From contig NVVD01000015.1 in the NCBI GenBank assembly GCA_002402105.1, positions 27,488 to 91,487 on the forward strand: 64,000 nt of DNA. Reading direction: 5' to 3'. The translations under genes were made by a program, and so were the position numbers. Under the pieces are notes generated by a model, which saw only the letters and a list, made by a program, of their open reading frames with translations, ran no database searches and was not told the DNA's origin. Within the stretch, counting starts at the first letter, position 1. The number at the start of each line of letters is the position of its first letter. Source of the DNA: Candidatus Cloacimonadota bacterium. Its GTDB lineage: Bacteria > Muiribacteriota > UBA6191. Shown in pieces: positions 26,658 to 34,908 of this stretch.

Positions 26658-26858
26658 GAGGGCTAATATAGAAAATAAAGGGTTGAATACATGTTTTTAT
26701 TCTACTACTAACTGATGCAAAGTACATATTAAATTATAAAAATGATTTATTTCTTTATTAAATACCTATAGTTAAAACCTCATATTTAGACAAAACTTAT
26801 ATAAATACCTTTAAAAATGTCTATTAATTGTAAATAAAGTATAGATAAACACCGAATT

Positions 26859-28112
26859 ATGATTTGTATGATTAGGATATTTTTATTATTTATAGTGCTA
26901 TTTTTGTGTAATCCTCATTCTTTTGCCTTTTTAATTAAGGGAAAGGTTGAGGTAGTAAAGGGTCGTGCCCATATATATAGACAGGGCAGAATATTACAGC
27001 TTGTTGATGACATGAATATTTATACAGGCGACGTTATTGAAAGTTCATCAAATAGCTCTGTTTTAGTCGAAATTATGGATATGGGTTTACTAAAAATTAA
27101 AGCAAAAACCCAAGTAACTTTTCCTGAGGGTGATGATGCTCAAATACAGTCAAGTCGATTAAACTTGATGTATGGTGAGCTTTGGCTGAAGATAAAAAAG
27201 CTAGTGCCAGGAGAGACTTTTGCTGTAAAAACTTCAAATAGTGTTGCTTTAGTGTCTAACTCTATAGCTGTAGTTACTTATCAAAAGAGAAGCAGAAAAG
27301 CGACCTACTCTGTTATTGAAGGAAATATAGAAGTCCATATAAAAGAAAATCACTATTTTTTAATGAGTGGAGAAAAGTTGATTTTAGATGATCGTAGAAA
27401 CTCTATGGCAAGACATAGAAAAGTTGATGCTTATAAATTAAATCAAGAGTGGAAAAAAATTATAACGATTCGAGAAAAACTTAAAAGAAAGGTTAGAGAA
27501 AGCAAACATATTCCAAGTAAAGATGGAAAAGTAGATTCTCAAATACCTTTGGTTCATATTGTATCTCCAATTGAGGGTGTTCCTCATAAAAAAAGAAGAA
27601 TGAGATTAAGAGCGACTATTTTTGAAGAACATTTAGATCGTTTAATTTTAACTGTTAATAAAAAAGTAGTTAGAGATATACAGACAAATTTAAAAAACTT
27701 CGATTACGATATTTTATTAAACCCAGGCAAAAATGAGATAGAACTAAAAGCTATAGATCAATTTGGAAATGTTGGACGAGATATTAAAACAATTCAATTG
27801 TTAGAGCACGCACCATCAATAAGTGTGTTTTTTCCATTAGACAATCAAGAGCTTGATAGCAGGTTTATTGACTTACAGGGTGTTGTTGATGATGTTGATG
27901 TAAAAGAAGTTGAAATTTTTGTAAATGGTAGACCAATTGCAAGAGATAGAGCGATTCCAACTTTTCATATACCCCTAATTTTAGATATTGGGCAAAACGT
28001 AATTAGGGTTGAGGCTACTAATAGTGTTGGTTTAAAAGGTGAAAATGAAATTATAGTTTGGACAAGTACAAAGTCTAAAATTATTATTGAGTTTGAAAGA
28101 TTTTTTGAGTAA
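26859..28112 (+). CDS. FecR-domain periplasmic protein with Ig-like domains
   Basis: A 417-residue exported protein. A signal peptide (about 25 residues) precedes a FecR domain (GKVEVVKGRAHIYRQGRILQL, YTGDVIESSSNSSVLVEIMD). The region from about residue 225 contains two Ig-like beta-sandwich repeats (PLVHIVSPIEGVPHKKRRMR, SISVFFPLDNQELDSRF, each ending with NVIRVEATNSVG-like strands). FecR domains outside iron transport are often peptidoglycan- or envelope-associated. The ATG at 26859 has no clear ribosome-binding site; the ATG at 26868 is an alternative. It overlaps the outer-membrane barrel gene that follows by one base, so the two proteins likely act together at the outer membrane. Confidence 0.85.
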   Translation: MICMIRIFLLFIVLFLCNPHSFAFLIKGKVEVVKGRAHIYRQGRILQLVDDMNIYTGDVIESSSNSSVLVEIMDMGLLKIKAKTQVTFPEGDDAQIQSSRLNLMYGELWLKIKKLVPGETFAVKTSNSVALVSNSIAVVTYQKRSRKATYSVIEGNIEVHIKENHYFLMSGEKLILDDRRNSMARHRKVDAYKLNQEWKKIITIREKLKRKVRESKHIPSKDGKVDSQIPLVHIVSPIEGVPHKKRRMRLRATIFEEHLDRLILTVNKKVVRDIQTNLKNFDYDILLNPGKNEIELKAIDQFGNVGRDIKTIQLLEHAPSISVFFPLDNQELDSRFIDLQGVVDDVDVKEVEIFVNGRPIARDRAIPTFHIPLILDIGQNVIRVEATNSVGLKGENEIIVWTSTKSKIIIEFERFFE

Positions 28113-29860
28113 TGATGTATAAACTATCATACATATTTATCTTTTTATCTCTAACTTGTATGAGCTTTTCTGATGTAAACATTCAATTAGAAGAAGTTTT
28201 AAAAAGTGTTGAGGGATCGGAGTTATTTTCTATTGATGAAAGAAGCTTTATTGACTCTTTGATAAAAGATGCAAGTAATGATGACTCTATATTAGATACT
28301 TTATTAAGTTCAGAAATGATATCAGATAAAAATAAAGCTTTTGCAAAAGAGTACTTTAAAACAGGCCAAAGACCGAGAAAAATTAGATATTTTGATAAAA
28401 ACTTTGATAGAAAACTAGAGGTAAAAGTTCCTAAATTACAAATTCATGGTGATTTAGATATGAGGCTTAGAAATGTTGAGACAGCTAATGACGTTTCTAA
28501 TGTATTTTCTTTAGAAAATGCAACTTATGATCCTTCTATTGCTTATTTATTAAAAGGTAAAATTAGATATGAAAAAGAAAATTCTAAAGATAAAAAAGTT
28601 TTTGGATATTTAGATTTAGACTTGCAATCTTTGGATGGTCAGCAAGAAAAAATCAACTTTCATTTTCAAAACAAAGATAGCTTTATTGAACTTGGTACTT
28701 TCTTATCTCCATATTTCTCAGAGTTTGGTTTAAGAAATACAGAATTTAGTGGAGTATATACACATCTTAAAAAAGATAAGTGGTCACTTGATTTTGTTAG
28801 AGGTGATACGGTTGAAGATTATATTAAAGGTTTAGATAAACTGTCTATTGGTGGATTAGTCGTAAAAAGATCTTTAGAAAAAGATGATAGAAACTTTTTG
28901 GGGCTTAGTTATTATGATATGTCTCAATCTCATTATTTAGGGGCTCAAGCTCAAAGTTTTTTTATTAATAATGAGTTGCGTGTTTCTATAGAGTTTATGC
29001 ATAAAGATTCACCTGGAGTTGGCACTGATGGAAATGCATTTGAATTTGAACTTGATTATGATGGTTCTAAATTGATGCTAAAAAATGAAGTACAAAAAAT
29101 GAGTAAGTTTTTTTCATCGAGTTTAAATCCAGAGTATGCCAACTTTACAAAAACTGCTTTTGAAAGAGATGTATCAGAACATGCTATAACTTATCGTTTT
29201 GACCCGTACGTTACAAGTTCTTTTGTAGCAACAAGAAGAAGTGATTTACCAAACAACGGAAACCCCAGATTAGATCGTTTTGATATGTCTTGGGTTTTAA
29301 TTACTCAAAAGCCAGATCGACCAAAGTATATGTTTTTGATAAAAGGTGTAGAAAAAGATGATAACTCTTTTACAACAAAAGAGTCTCAATTACTTGCAAT
29401 GGCAAGAACAACTTTTAGAGCTAAAGATATTGTTACAGATGTAGATTTAAGACATACAAACTTTGAAAATGAGCTTAAAATTGGAGAGTCTTACTCTTTA
29501 AACTCTTATAGTGTTAAAATTTCAAGACCATTTTTAAAGAAATTAAGAGTGAGTGAGAGAATTAGTTTTTTAGATCAAAACTATACAAATGATGCTTTCT
29601 CTAATGAATCACAAAGTCACCTTTTTGAAGCAAGATATCAGTTTAATCGAGCGGACTCAATTAGAGGCTCACATCGTTATAAAAGAGTGGCAAGAAAATC
29701 TTTATCAAATAAATATAAAACAATTTACTCTATGGAGTTTCAAAGAAGAATTGATCAAAACTTAGCTTATAAGTTGCGACTTGATTCATATAATTATAAT
29801 GAATTTTCTCGTGGGTATGATGCAGGTTTAGTTTCTATTGGAGCTGACGTTTCTTTTTAA
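28112..29860 (+). CDS. Predicted outer-membrane porin-like barrel
   Basis: A 582-residue protein with a signal peptide (YKLSYIFIFLSLTCMSFSD). About 80 residues of helical sequence follow, and then from KVPKLQIHGDLDMRLRNVE onward a series of alternating amphipathic strands with frequent turns, ending in a short strand SIGADVSF with terminal Phe, the outer-membrane insertion signal. This is the layout of a large barrel. The start is ATG at 28112 (a second ATG follows at 28115). It is translationally coupled to the FecR-domain gene. The substrate is unknown, and there is no match I recognise to a known porin family. Confidence 0.7.
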   Translation: MMYKLSYIFIFLSLTCMSFSDVNIQLEEVLKSVEGSELFSIDERSFIDSLIKDASNDDSILDTLLSSEMISDKNKAFAKEYFKTGQRPRKIRYFDKNFDRKLEVKVPKLQIHGDLDMRLRNVETANDVSNVFSLENATYDPSIAYLLKGKIRYEKENSKDKKVFGYLDLDLQSLDGQQEKINFHFQNKDSFIELGTFLSPYFSEFGLRNTEFSGVYTHLKKDKWSLDFVRGDTVEDYIKGLDKLSIGGLVVKRSLEKDDRNFLGLSYYDMSQSHYLGAQAQSFFINNELRVSIEFMHKDSPGVGTDGNAFEFELDYDGSKLMLKNEVQKMSKFFSSSLNPEYANFTKTAFERDVSEHAITYRFDPYVTSSFVATRRSDLPNNGNPRLDRFDMSWVLITQKPDRPKYMFLIKGVEKDDNSFTTKESQLLAMARTTFRAKDIVTDVDLRHTNFENELKIGESYSLNSYSVKISRPFLKKLRVSERISFLDQNYTNDAFSNESQSHLFEARYQFNRADSIRGSHRYKRVARKSLSNKYKTIYSMEFQRRIDQNLAYKLRLDSYNYNEFSRGYDAGLVSIGADVSF

Positions 29861-29964
29861 AAAGATAGTTTTATCTCAAATAATCTTTAGTTAAGGCTTA
29901 CAGACTCTTATTTTCTATGTAATAATAGATTGTAGGGGTTTTTTGTTTTATGAAATGAGGAAAA

Positions 29965-30468
29965 ATGTTAAAAATTAAAGAAAATAAATATTTAAATAAT
30001 TTATTAATATTAGGTTTTTTATGTTATTGGATGGATATTATAGGGGTATTTCTTCGTAATCAAACATCTAACTGGGCATATTTTTGGTTGCTAAAACTTC
30101 AGGCAATTGGTTCAAGTAGTGGTATATATGATTTTAAGTCGGGCATACTATTGAGACTTGTGTATGATTACCATTATTTAATATTTTTAATTTTATCTTT
30201 TGCTTGGTTTTATATAATTTTAAATGTTGTACGTAAAAGTCCTAGATTAATGACTTGGTGTATTGGAGTCGCTTTCATATTTGGGCATGGCCAAAGTGTT
30301 TTAAGAAATTTTGGTTGGACTCCCTATTTTTGGGGGATTAAGGTAAGTAATGTAGTAGAATACGTAGGTTATAATTTGATAATTATTACTTTTTTAGTAT
30401 TTAGTATAGATTGGCTAATAAATTTACTTACTATTATTAGAGAGAAAAAAAATAAAATAGAGCAATAA
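29965..30468 (+). CDS. Four-span integral membrane protein of unknown function
   Basis: A 167-residue protein with about four hydrophobic helices: NLLILGFLCYWMDIIGVFL, YHYLIFLILSFAWFYIILNV, LMTWCIGVAFIFGHGQSVL and NLIIITFLVFSIDWLINLL. A GAGG lies about 5 bases before the ATG. Polar residues in the loops (RNQTSNWAYFW, GWTPYFWGIK) might line an active site, but no motif is recognised. It ends just 3 bases before the RNA gene transcribed in the opposite direction, so the RNA terminator may also protect this gene. Confidence 0.55.
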   Translation: MLKIKENKYLNNLLILGFLCYWMDIIGVFLRNQTSNWAYFWLLKLQAIGSSSGIYDFKSGILLRLVYDYHYLIFLILSFAWFYIILNVVRKSPRLMTWCIGVAFIFGHGQSVLRNFGWTPYFWGIKVSNVVEYVGYNLIIITFLVFSIDWLINLLTIIREKKNKIEQ

Positions 30469-30471
30469 AAA

Positions 30472-30596
30472 AAGAAGGCTCCCCTGACTTTAGCCCCAAA
30501 TACACCCAAAAGGATTCCCTGCCGTTGCTTCCATCACAGATCTGGCGGAGTTCGGGATCTTTTGCTGTTTCTGAGAATCAGGATCAACACCTTCCA
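30472..30596 (-). ncRNA. ffs: Signal recognition particle RNA (4.5S-type)
   Basis: Read on the minus strand, the core is CCGAACTCCGCCAG, then a hairpin loop, then TGGAAGCAACGGCAGGG, matching domain IV of bacterial SRP RNA (GAAC..GxCAGG...GGAAGCAxC). The tip appears to be a six-base loop (TGTGAT) instead of the common GGAA tetraloop. Flanking arms pair along the rod: AAAAGATCCC with GGGAATCCTTTT, CCTGA with TCAGG, and GGAAGG with CCTTCT at the base. The 3' arm runs into seven T, which closes the gene. Near-consensus promoter boxes lie at 30603-30631. Length of about 125 nt is typical of short bacterial SRP RNA. It would pair with Ffh, which is not in this window. Confidence 0.88.
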
Positions 30597-30602
30597 AGAA
30601 TG

Positions 30603-30631
30603 ATTTTAAATACTTAGTCAGATAAGTTCAA
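30603..30631 (-). promoter_or_regulatory. Sigma-70-type promoter of the SRP RNA
   Basis: On the minus strand the -35 TTGAAC (30626-30631), a 17-base spacer and the -10 TAAAAT (30603-30608) put the start 7-10 bases downstream, at the first base-paired residue of the RNA. Confidence 0.8.
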
Positions 30632-30657
30632 GCTTCTATTGATTTGGAACTTGAACT

Positions 30658-31758
30658 TTACTGATTTAAAAGTTCTTTAATTTGCTGTGATAGTTTTTTT
30701 CGTTCTTTTATTTTTCTATAAACAGAATTATAATTACTGGTTGAAACCTGAAATAAAGTATCAGCAATAGGATAAGAGATAATTTTAGCTAAGGCAGGGG
30801 GATAAAAAGTGCCTGCAAAAATAATTTTAGCTAATAAAGTAAGCTGTTGTGTAGGCCCCATTAAATTAGCTAGGGGAAGATTTACCCATATTTTTTGTGC
30901 TTCATTTTCATTTAAAGGTAAAAAATCCATTCCTTTTTGTAAAATGAGATTTCTTTGTTTTAGTTCTTCTGAGACTGTATAGGACATATGAAGTGCTATT
31001 TTACTTTTAAAGTTATTTGTAAGAAGAGCTTTTTCTACAGTACTAAGAATACAAATAGTATTTGTTGTATGAATTTCATTGATAAGTTCAAGTTTAATTT
31101 GATGCCATTGAGGATCAAAAGATAAAATAGGTAGAAAGTATTGTTTGAGATGTTTTGAAAATAAAGCGTTTGAATCTTTTGTGAGGATTTGATTGATTTG
31201 TTTTAAAGTACTTTTTTTTGCCGAGTTCATTATCATCAAGTTGGTGGTGGTTGTAGTAGAGTATTTAATTTGTGTGAAATTTTCAAGAAACTGAGCTAGT
31301 CGATAAATCGATGTAAAATATTGAACCGACTTTAGTGGATTACTTTGATGATATTTTTTAGCTTTTAATAGTAAAAGATCTTTTACTAAATTAAAATTTC
31401 TATAGTTAAAAAGAGCTTTCATATTGGCAATATTATGTTTAGATTTGTTCATTGGGTTGATACTTTTACTTGCCCATAAGATTTCTATTAATGGATTTAT
31501 TTTTTTGTCTATAGCGGGCTCATTTAAATGTTTGAGACTGATTTTTTTGAGTGAAAGTATATTTGGTATTAGTTTAAAGTATTTAGGGAAAACTTGTTTA
31601 TCATACTTATCTAGATTTATATGATAATTTTTATACTTAAGAAGAAAAGATTTTGGAGGAGAAAAATCATAAAAAGTAAAATAAATAAAATTAAAAACTA
31701 TTGAGTAACAAATAAGGATAAAAAGAAAAAAAAGAATAGTTTTAAAAACTTTAAACAT
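30658..31758 (-). CDS. Membrane-anchored helical protein of unknown function
   Basis: A 366-residue protein. One N-terminal hydrophobic helix (TILFFLFILICYSIVFNFIYF) anchors a long soluble domain, predicted mostly helical, with many Ser, Lys and Asn. Segments such as ANLMGPTQQLTLLAKIIFAG and YPIADTLFQVSTSNYNS suggest an ordered C-terminal half. No motif is recognised. It ends about 60 bases from the SRP RNA on the same strand and shares that side of the chromosome. I propose no function. Confidence 0.55.
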   Translation of the reverse strand: MFKVFKTILFFLFILICYSIVFNFIYFTFYDFSPPKSFLLKYKNYHINLDKYDKQVFPKYFKLIPNILSLKKISLKHLNEPAIDKKINPLIEILWASKSINPMNKSKHNIANMKALFNYRNFNLVKDLLLLKAKKYHQSNPLKSVQYFTSIYRLAQFLENFTQIKYSTTTTTNLMIMNSAKKSTLKQINQILTKDSNALFSKHLKQYFLPILSFDPQWHQIKLELINEIHTTNTICILSTVEKALLTNNFKSKIALHMSYTVSEELKQRNLILQKGMDFLPLNENEAQKIWVNLPLANLMGPTQQLTLLAKIIFAGTFYPPALAKIISYPIADTLFQVSTSNYNSVYRKIKERKKLSQQIKELLNQ

Positions 31759-31905
31759 ATTTGGTTCCTGGCTGTTTAAATTTGGATAAACCTGATTGTT
31801 ATGATTTGTATTATAAAAATTTTATCAAAAAAAATCATTAATCGCAATTGATTTACTCTTGCAAAATAAGAGAGTTCTTTATAAACTCTCGTTTTATATT
31901 TAAAC

Positions 31906-31949
31906 TATCCATGTACATTTGGATATAAAGATATTACTCACATTATAAT
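31906..31949 (+). promoter_or_regulatory. Probable dnaN promoter with an inverted repeat
   Basis: TATCCA (31906-31911) and TGGATA (31920-31925) form an inverted repeat. The second arm overlaps a possible -35 (TTGGAT, 31919-31924), with a perfect -10 TATAAT at 31944-31949 after a long 19-base spacer. No DnaA box is present. Confidence 0.4.
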
Positions 31950-31964
31950 TTGAGTGGAGACACA

Positions 31965-33092
31965 ATGAAAATATATTGCCAAAAAGATGATTTATTAAAA
32001 GGTTTACAGGTCGTTTCAAGAGCTTTACCTGCAACTACTGCTATACCTGAGCTTACCCATTTTTACTTTAAAGCTAAAGAGGGTGTTTTATCAGTTTGTG
32101 CAACAAATATGAAGACTTATATTTCAACAATAATACCAGCAGAAATTCTAAGAGAAGGAGAAATCTTAGTTCAAGGGAAGTTTTTTTTAGAACTAGTCCA
32201 GTCTTTAAATAGTTTTGGAAATAAACACGCTGTTGTTGATGTAAACGAAGAAAATAATCGAGTTTTATTTACTTTAGAGGGTGAGCGCTTAAAGTATGAA
32301 CTAACAGGTCGTGGAAGAGAAGAGTATCCAGAGGTAGAATTAATAGAAGCAGAAACAGAATTTAAAATAGATGGAAAAATGTTGAAAGATTTATTTAAAT
32401 TTGGTTCTATTGCTTCTGCTGCTACTGAAACTTCTGTTCAAGGCTTTAGAGGTGTTTGTATGGAGATTAAAGATTCTAAATTGACGATAGCTTCAATGGA
32501 TGGAAACAGGCTTGCCATGATATCTCGAATTTTACCAAGGTTTGAAGGAATGAGTTTTCGATGGTTATTATCTTTAGAGGTTGTTTCAGAACTTTTAAAA
32601 ATTCTTCCAGATGAAGAGGTTTTAGTACAACAAAGAGATAATAAAGTTTTACTGAGGTTTTCAAACATTATATTTCAAACAATGCTGAGTGAAGGTGACT
32701 TCGTTGATTATGAAGACTTCATTCCCGATGATTTAGAGGGTGGAATAGAACTTTCAAGAACTGAATTTTTAAGTAATCTCAAAGGCTTACAACCAGTTTC
32801 AAGAGAAAGTGGGGATCGTATTGCGATTGATATTTCTGAGGATGTATTTGGTTTGAGCTCTTTTAATGAAAAATTTGGTGAAGCTTATCGTGAAATTAAA
32901 ATAGAGGGCTCAAACGAAGAAATGAACTTAGCTTTTAATGCTAGATATATCATAGATTTTTTAAACTCTTCTAGCGATCAAACTATTTTAATGCAATGTG
33001 ATGGCGAAGGAATGCCGGCATACTTTTGGTCCAAAGAGAATATTCAAGAAGCTAGTGATCTTTGTGTAATTATGTCATTAACTGTTCAATAA
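31965..33092 (+). CDS. dnaN: DNA polymerase III sliding clamp (beta subunit)
   Basis: A 375-residue protein of the DnaN family. The three-domain clamp pattern is present: MKIYCQKDDLLKGLQVVSRA, the second-domain start FKIDGKMLKDLFKFGSIASA, and a third domain ending in MQCDGEGMPAYFW, then VIMSL at the hydrophobic pocket for clamp-binding peptides. The clamp tethers polymerase III to DNA. GGAG about 5 bases before the ATG at 31965 chooses it over the TTG at 31950. In many bacteria dnaN follows dnaA and precedes recF; here it is next to a HEAT-Apt fusion and the SRP RNA region, with no dnaA, recF or gyrB in the window. The next gene starts 19 bases after it. Confidence 0.95.
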   Translation: MKIYCQKDDLLKGLQVVSRALPATTAIPELTHFYFKAKEGVLSVCATNMKTYISTIIPAEILREGEILVQGKFFLELVQSLNSFGNKHAVVDVNEENNRVLFTLEGERLKYELTGRGREEYPEVELIEAETEFKIDGKMLKDLFKFGSIASAATETSVQGFRGVCMEIKDSKLTIASMDGNRLAMISRILPRFEGMSFRWLLSLEVVSELLKILPDEEVLVQQRDNKVLLRFSNIIFQTMLSEGDFVDYEDFIPDDLEGGIELSRTEFLSNLKGLQPVSRESGDRIAIDISEDVFGLSSFNEKFGEAYREIKIEGSNEEMNLAFNARYIIDFLNSSSDQTILMQCDGEGMPAYFWSKENIQEASDLCVIMSLTVQ

Positions 33093-33111
33093 AACCTTAG
33101 GTGGAGATGAA

Positions 33112-34821
33112 ATGAAAGAAATATTAGAATCTTTAAAAAGTGATCAAGCTGAGATTAGAAAAGACGCAATTTTGTCACTAAAGGATAAAAAAGATGAGGA
33201 GTTTATTCTTTTATTAATTGAATCATTAGAGGATGAATCAAAACAAGTAGCTGACGCGGCTTTAAGTGTTTTAAAAATGCAGGGTGATACAATTTTTGTA
33301 AACTTGATGAAAGCTTTACAACATTCTTCACCAAAAATACGAAAAAAAATCTCCAAAATTTTATTAAACTTGGGTAATGACTTTATTTCAAATTTGATTG
33401 AACTGGCAAAGTCAAACACAGAAGATATTCAATTTTGGATTAGTGAAATATTGCCTCATTTTAAAGAGGTTTCTTTGCCTAGTTTAGTAGAGCTATCAGA
33501 CTCTAAATCAATGCCTGAAAGATTATGCGCAATTAAAGCTTTGGGTAAAATAAATCATTTTGATGCTGTATCTCCTTTGATTAAGCATTTAAGTGATGAA
33601 GAATGGATTATAAGAAAAGAATCCGCTTGTTCTTTGCTTGCTCTTGAAGAGCATTCTTTGAACGATGTTTTAAAACTATCTAAAAACAGTGAGTTTGACT
33701 TACAATTTTGGGCTATTCAGATTTTAGGAAAACTAGATAAAAAAGAGTCTAAAAATGCGTTGATAGAAATGGCTCTTGATAAAGATACAAAGGTTGGTCA
33801 TAAACAGGCTTTGATTAATATCTTTAAGGCTTTTGACTCGGTTGATTTTGTTGCTCCATTGATTAAAATGTTTTCTGATGAAAACTGGTTTATACGAAAA
33901 CAAGCAGCAGAAGCAATTTGGGAAATTGGACCAGACTCTGAAAATGAATTAGTTAAATCCTTAGAGAGTGGAGATAAAAATATTAGATATTGGTCAGTTC
34001 GAGTTTTAGGAGATTTACAGTCTCAATACCAAAGTGAAAAATTGAGTAAGATTTTAAAATCAGATAAGTCTTGGTCTGTACGTGCAGCCGCAGCTCAAGC
34101 ACTTGGAGAGATTGGGCAAGATTTTGCGAGTGAGGCCTTAATGAATGCTTTACAAGATACATCAGAATACGTTAGAAAAAACTCTTCATTGGCATTAAAT
34201 AAAATAAGAGAAGTTCAAGAAGTTAGAGAAGAATCAACAGATAAGTGGATAAATGCCTACACTTATGAGGTATTTTCAAATTTAAAATCAAAAAGGAAAA
34301 ACTCCATGCTAAATCGTGTAAAATCATTAATAACAGATGTTCCAGATTTCCCAAAACCAGGTATAATATTTAAAGATATTTCTCCTTTGTTAGCTTCGAG
34401 TCATGGCTTAAGTGATGCTACAAAACTATTTGCATCATCCATTAAAGATTTAGAGATTGATTTAATTTTAGGCGTTGAATCAAGAGGTTTTATTTTTGGT
34501 TCGGCTTTAGCTCAAGAGTTAAACGTTGGATTTGTTCCAGTTAGAAAAAAAGGAAAACTACCTGGTGAGTTATTGGCTGAAAGCTATGATTTAGAGTATG
34601 GCTCTGCTACGTTAGAGCTACAAAAAGGCCATACTACGGGTAAAAAAGTAATCATAATTGATGATGTTTTGGCAACTGGTGGTACAGCAGAAGCTGTTGT
34701 AAATCTTGTTAAAAAAGATGGAGCAGAAATTTTGGCTTTACTATTTTTATTAGAAATAGACTTTTTAAAAGGTTCTGAAAGATTAAATGAAAATAGAATT
34801 GAATCTTTAATACATGTTTAA
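33112..34821 (+). CDS. apt: HEAT-repeat protein fused to adenine phosphoribosyltransferase
   Basis: A 569-residue protein. Residues 1-380 are HEAT/Armadillo-like repeats (DAVSPLIKHLSDEEWIIRKE, ENWFIRKQAAEAIWEIGP and similar). Residues 399-569 are a complete Apt: MLNRVKSLITDVPDFPKPG followed by IIFKDISPLL, LGVESRGFIFGSALA and the PRPP loop VIIIDDVLATGGTAEA. Apt makes AMP from adenine and PRPP. The HEAT half is not part of known Apt proteins. An internal ATG at 34306 follows AAGGA at 34293-34297 by 8 bases and opens exactly the 171-residue Apt, so a separate short Apt may also be made. The gene follows dnaN by 19 bases. Confidence 0.88.
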   Translation: MKEILESLKSDQAEIRKDAILSLKDKKDEEFILLLIESLEDESKQVADAALSVLKMQGDTIFVNLMKALQHSSPKIRKKISKILLNLGNDFISNLIELAKSNTEDIQFWISEILPHFKEVSLPSLVELSDSKSMPERLCAIKALGKINHFDAVSPLIKHLSDEEWIIRKESACSLLALEEHSLNDVLKLSKNSEFDLQFWAIQILGKLDKKESKNALIEMALDKDTKVGHKQALINIFKAFDSVDFVAPLIKMFSDENWFIRKQAAEAIWEIGPDSENELVKSLESGDKNIRYWSVRVLGDLQSQYQSEKLSKILKSDKSWSVRAAAAQALGEIGQDFASEALMNALQDTSEYVRKNSSLALNKIREVQEVREESTDKWINAYTYEVFSNLKSKRKNSMLNRVKSLITDVPDFPKPGIIFKDISPLLASSHGLSDATKLFASSIKDLEIDLILGVESRGFIFGSALAQELNVGFVPVRKKGKLPGELLAESYDLEYGSATLELQKGHTTGKKVIIIDDVLATGGTAEAVVNLVKKDGAEILALLFLLEIDFLKGSERLNENRIESLIHV

Positions 34822-34847
34822 TTTGAGCTTTTGTATTTGCTTTGCTC

Positions 34848-34876
34848 TAGACACTTTGTTAAAGGCTAAGTATAAT
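34848..34876 (+). promoter_or_regulatory. Sigma-70-type promoter of the HEAT protein at 34909
   Basis: The -35 TAGACA (34848-34853), a 17-base spacer and a perfect -10 TATAAT (34871-34876), 33 bases before the GTG start. Confidence 0.75.
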
Positions 34877-34908
34877 ACTATGCAATAGTCTTTAATGAAG
34901 GAGTAAGT

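Noticed and set aside
31870..31890. Hairpin GAGAGTT/AACTCTC upstream of dnaN as a terminator
   Set aside because: The 7-bp stem is followed on the plus strand only by GTTTTAT, and no plus-strand gene ends just before it. It may be a weak structure in the leader.
31780..31964. Replication origin beside dnaN
   Set aside because: No TTATCCACA-type DnaA boxes and no dnaA gene are present, so dnaN alone does not support an origin here.
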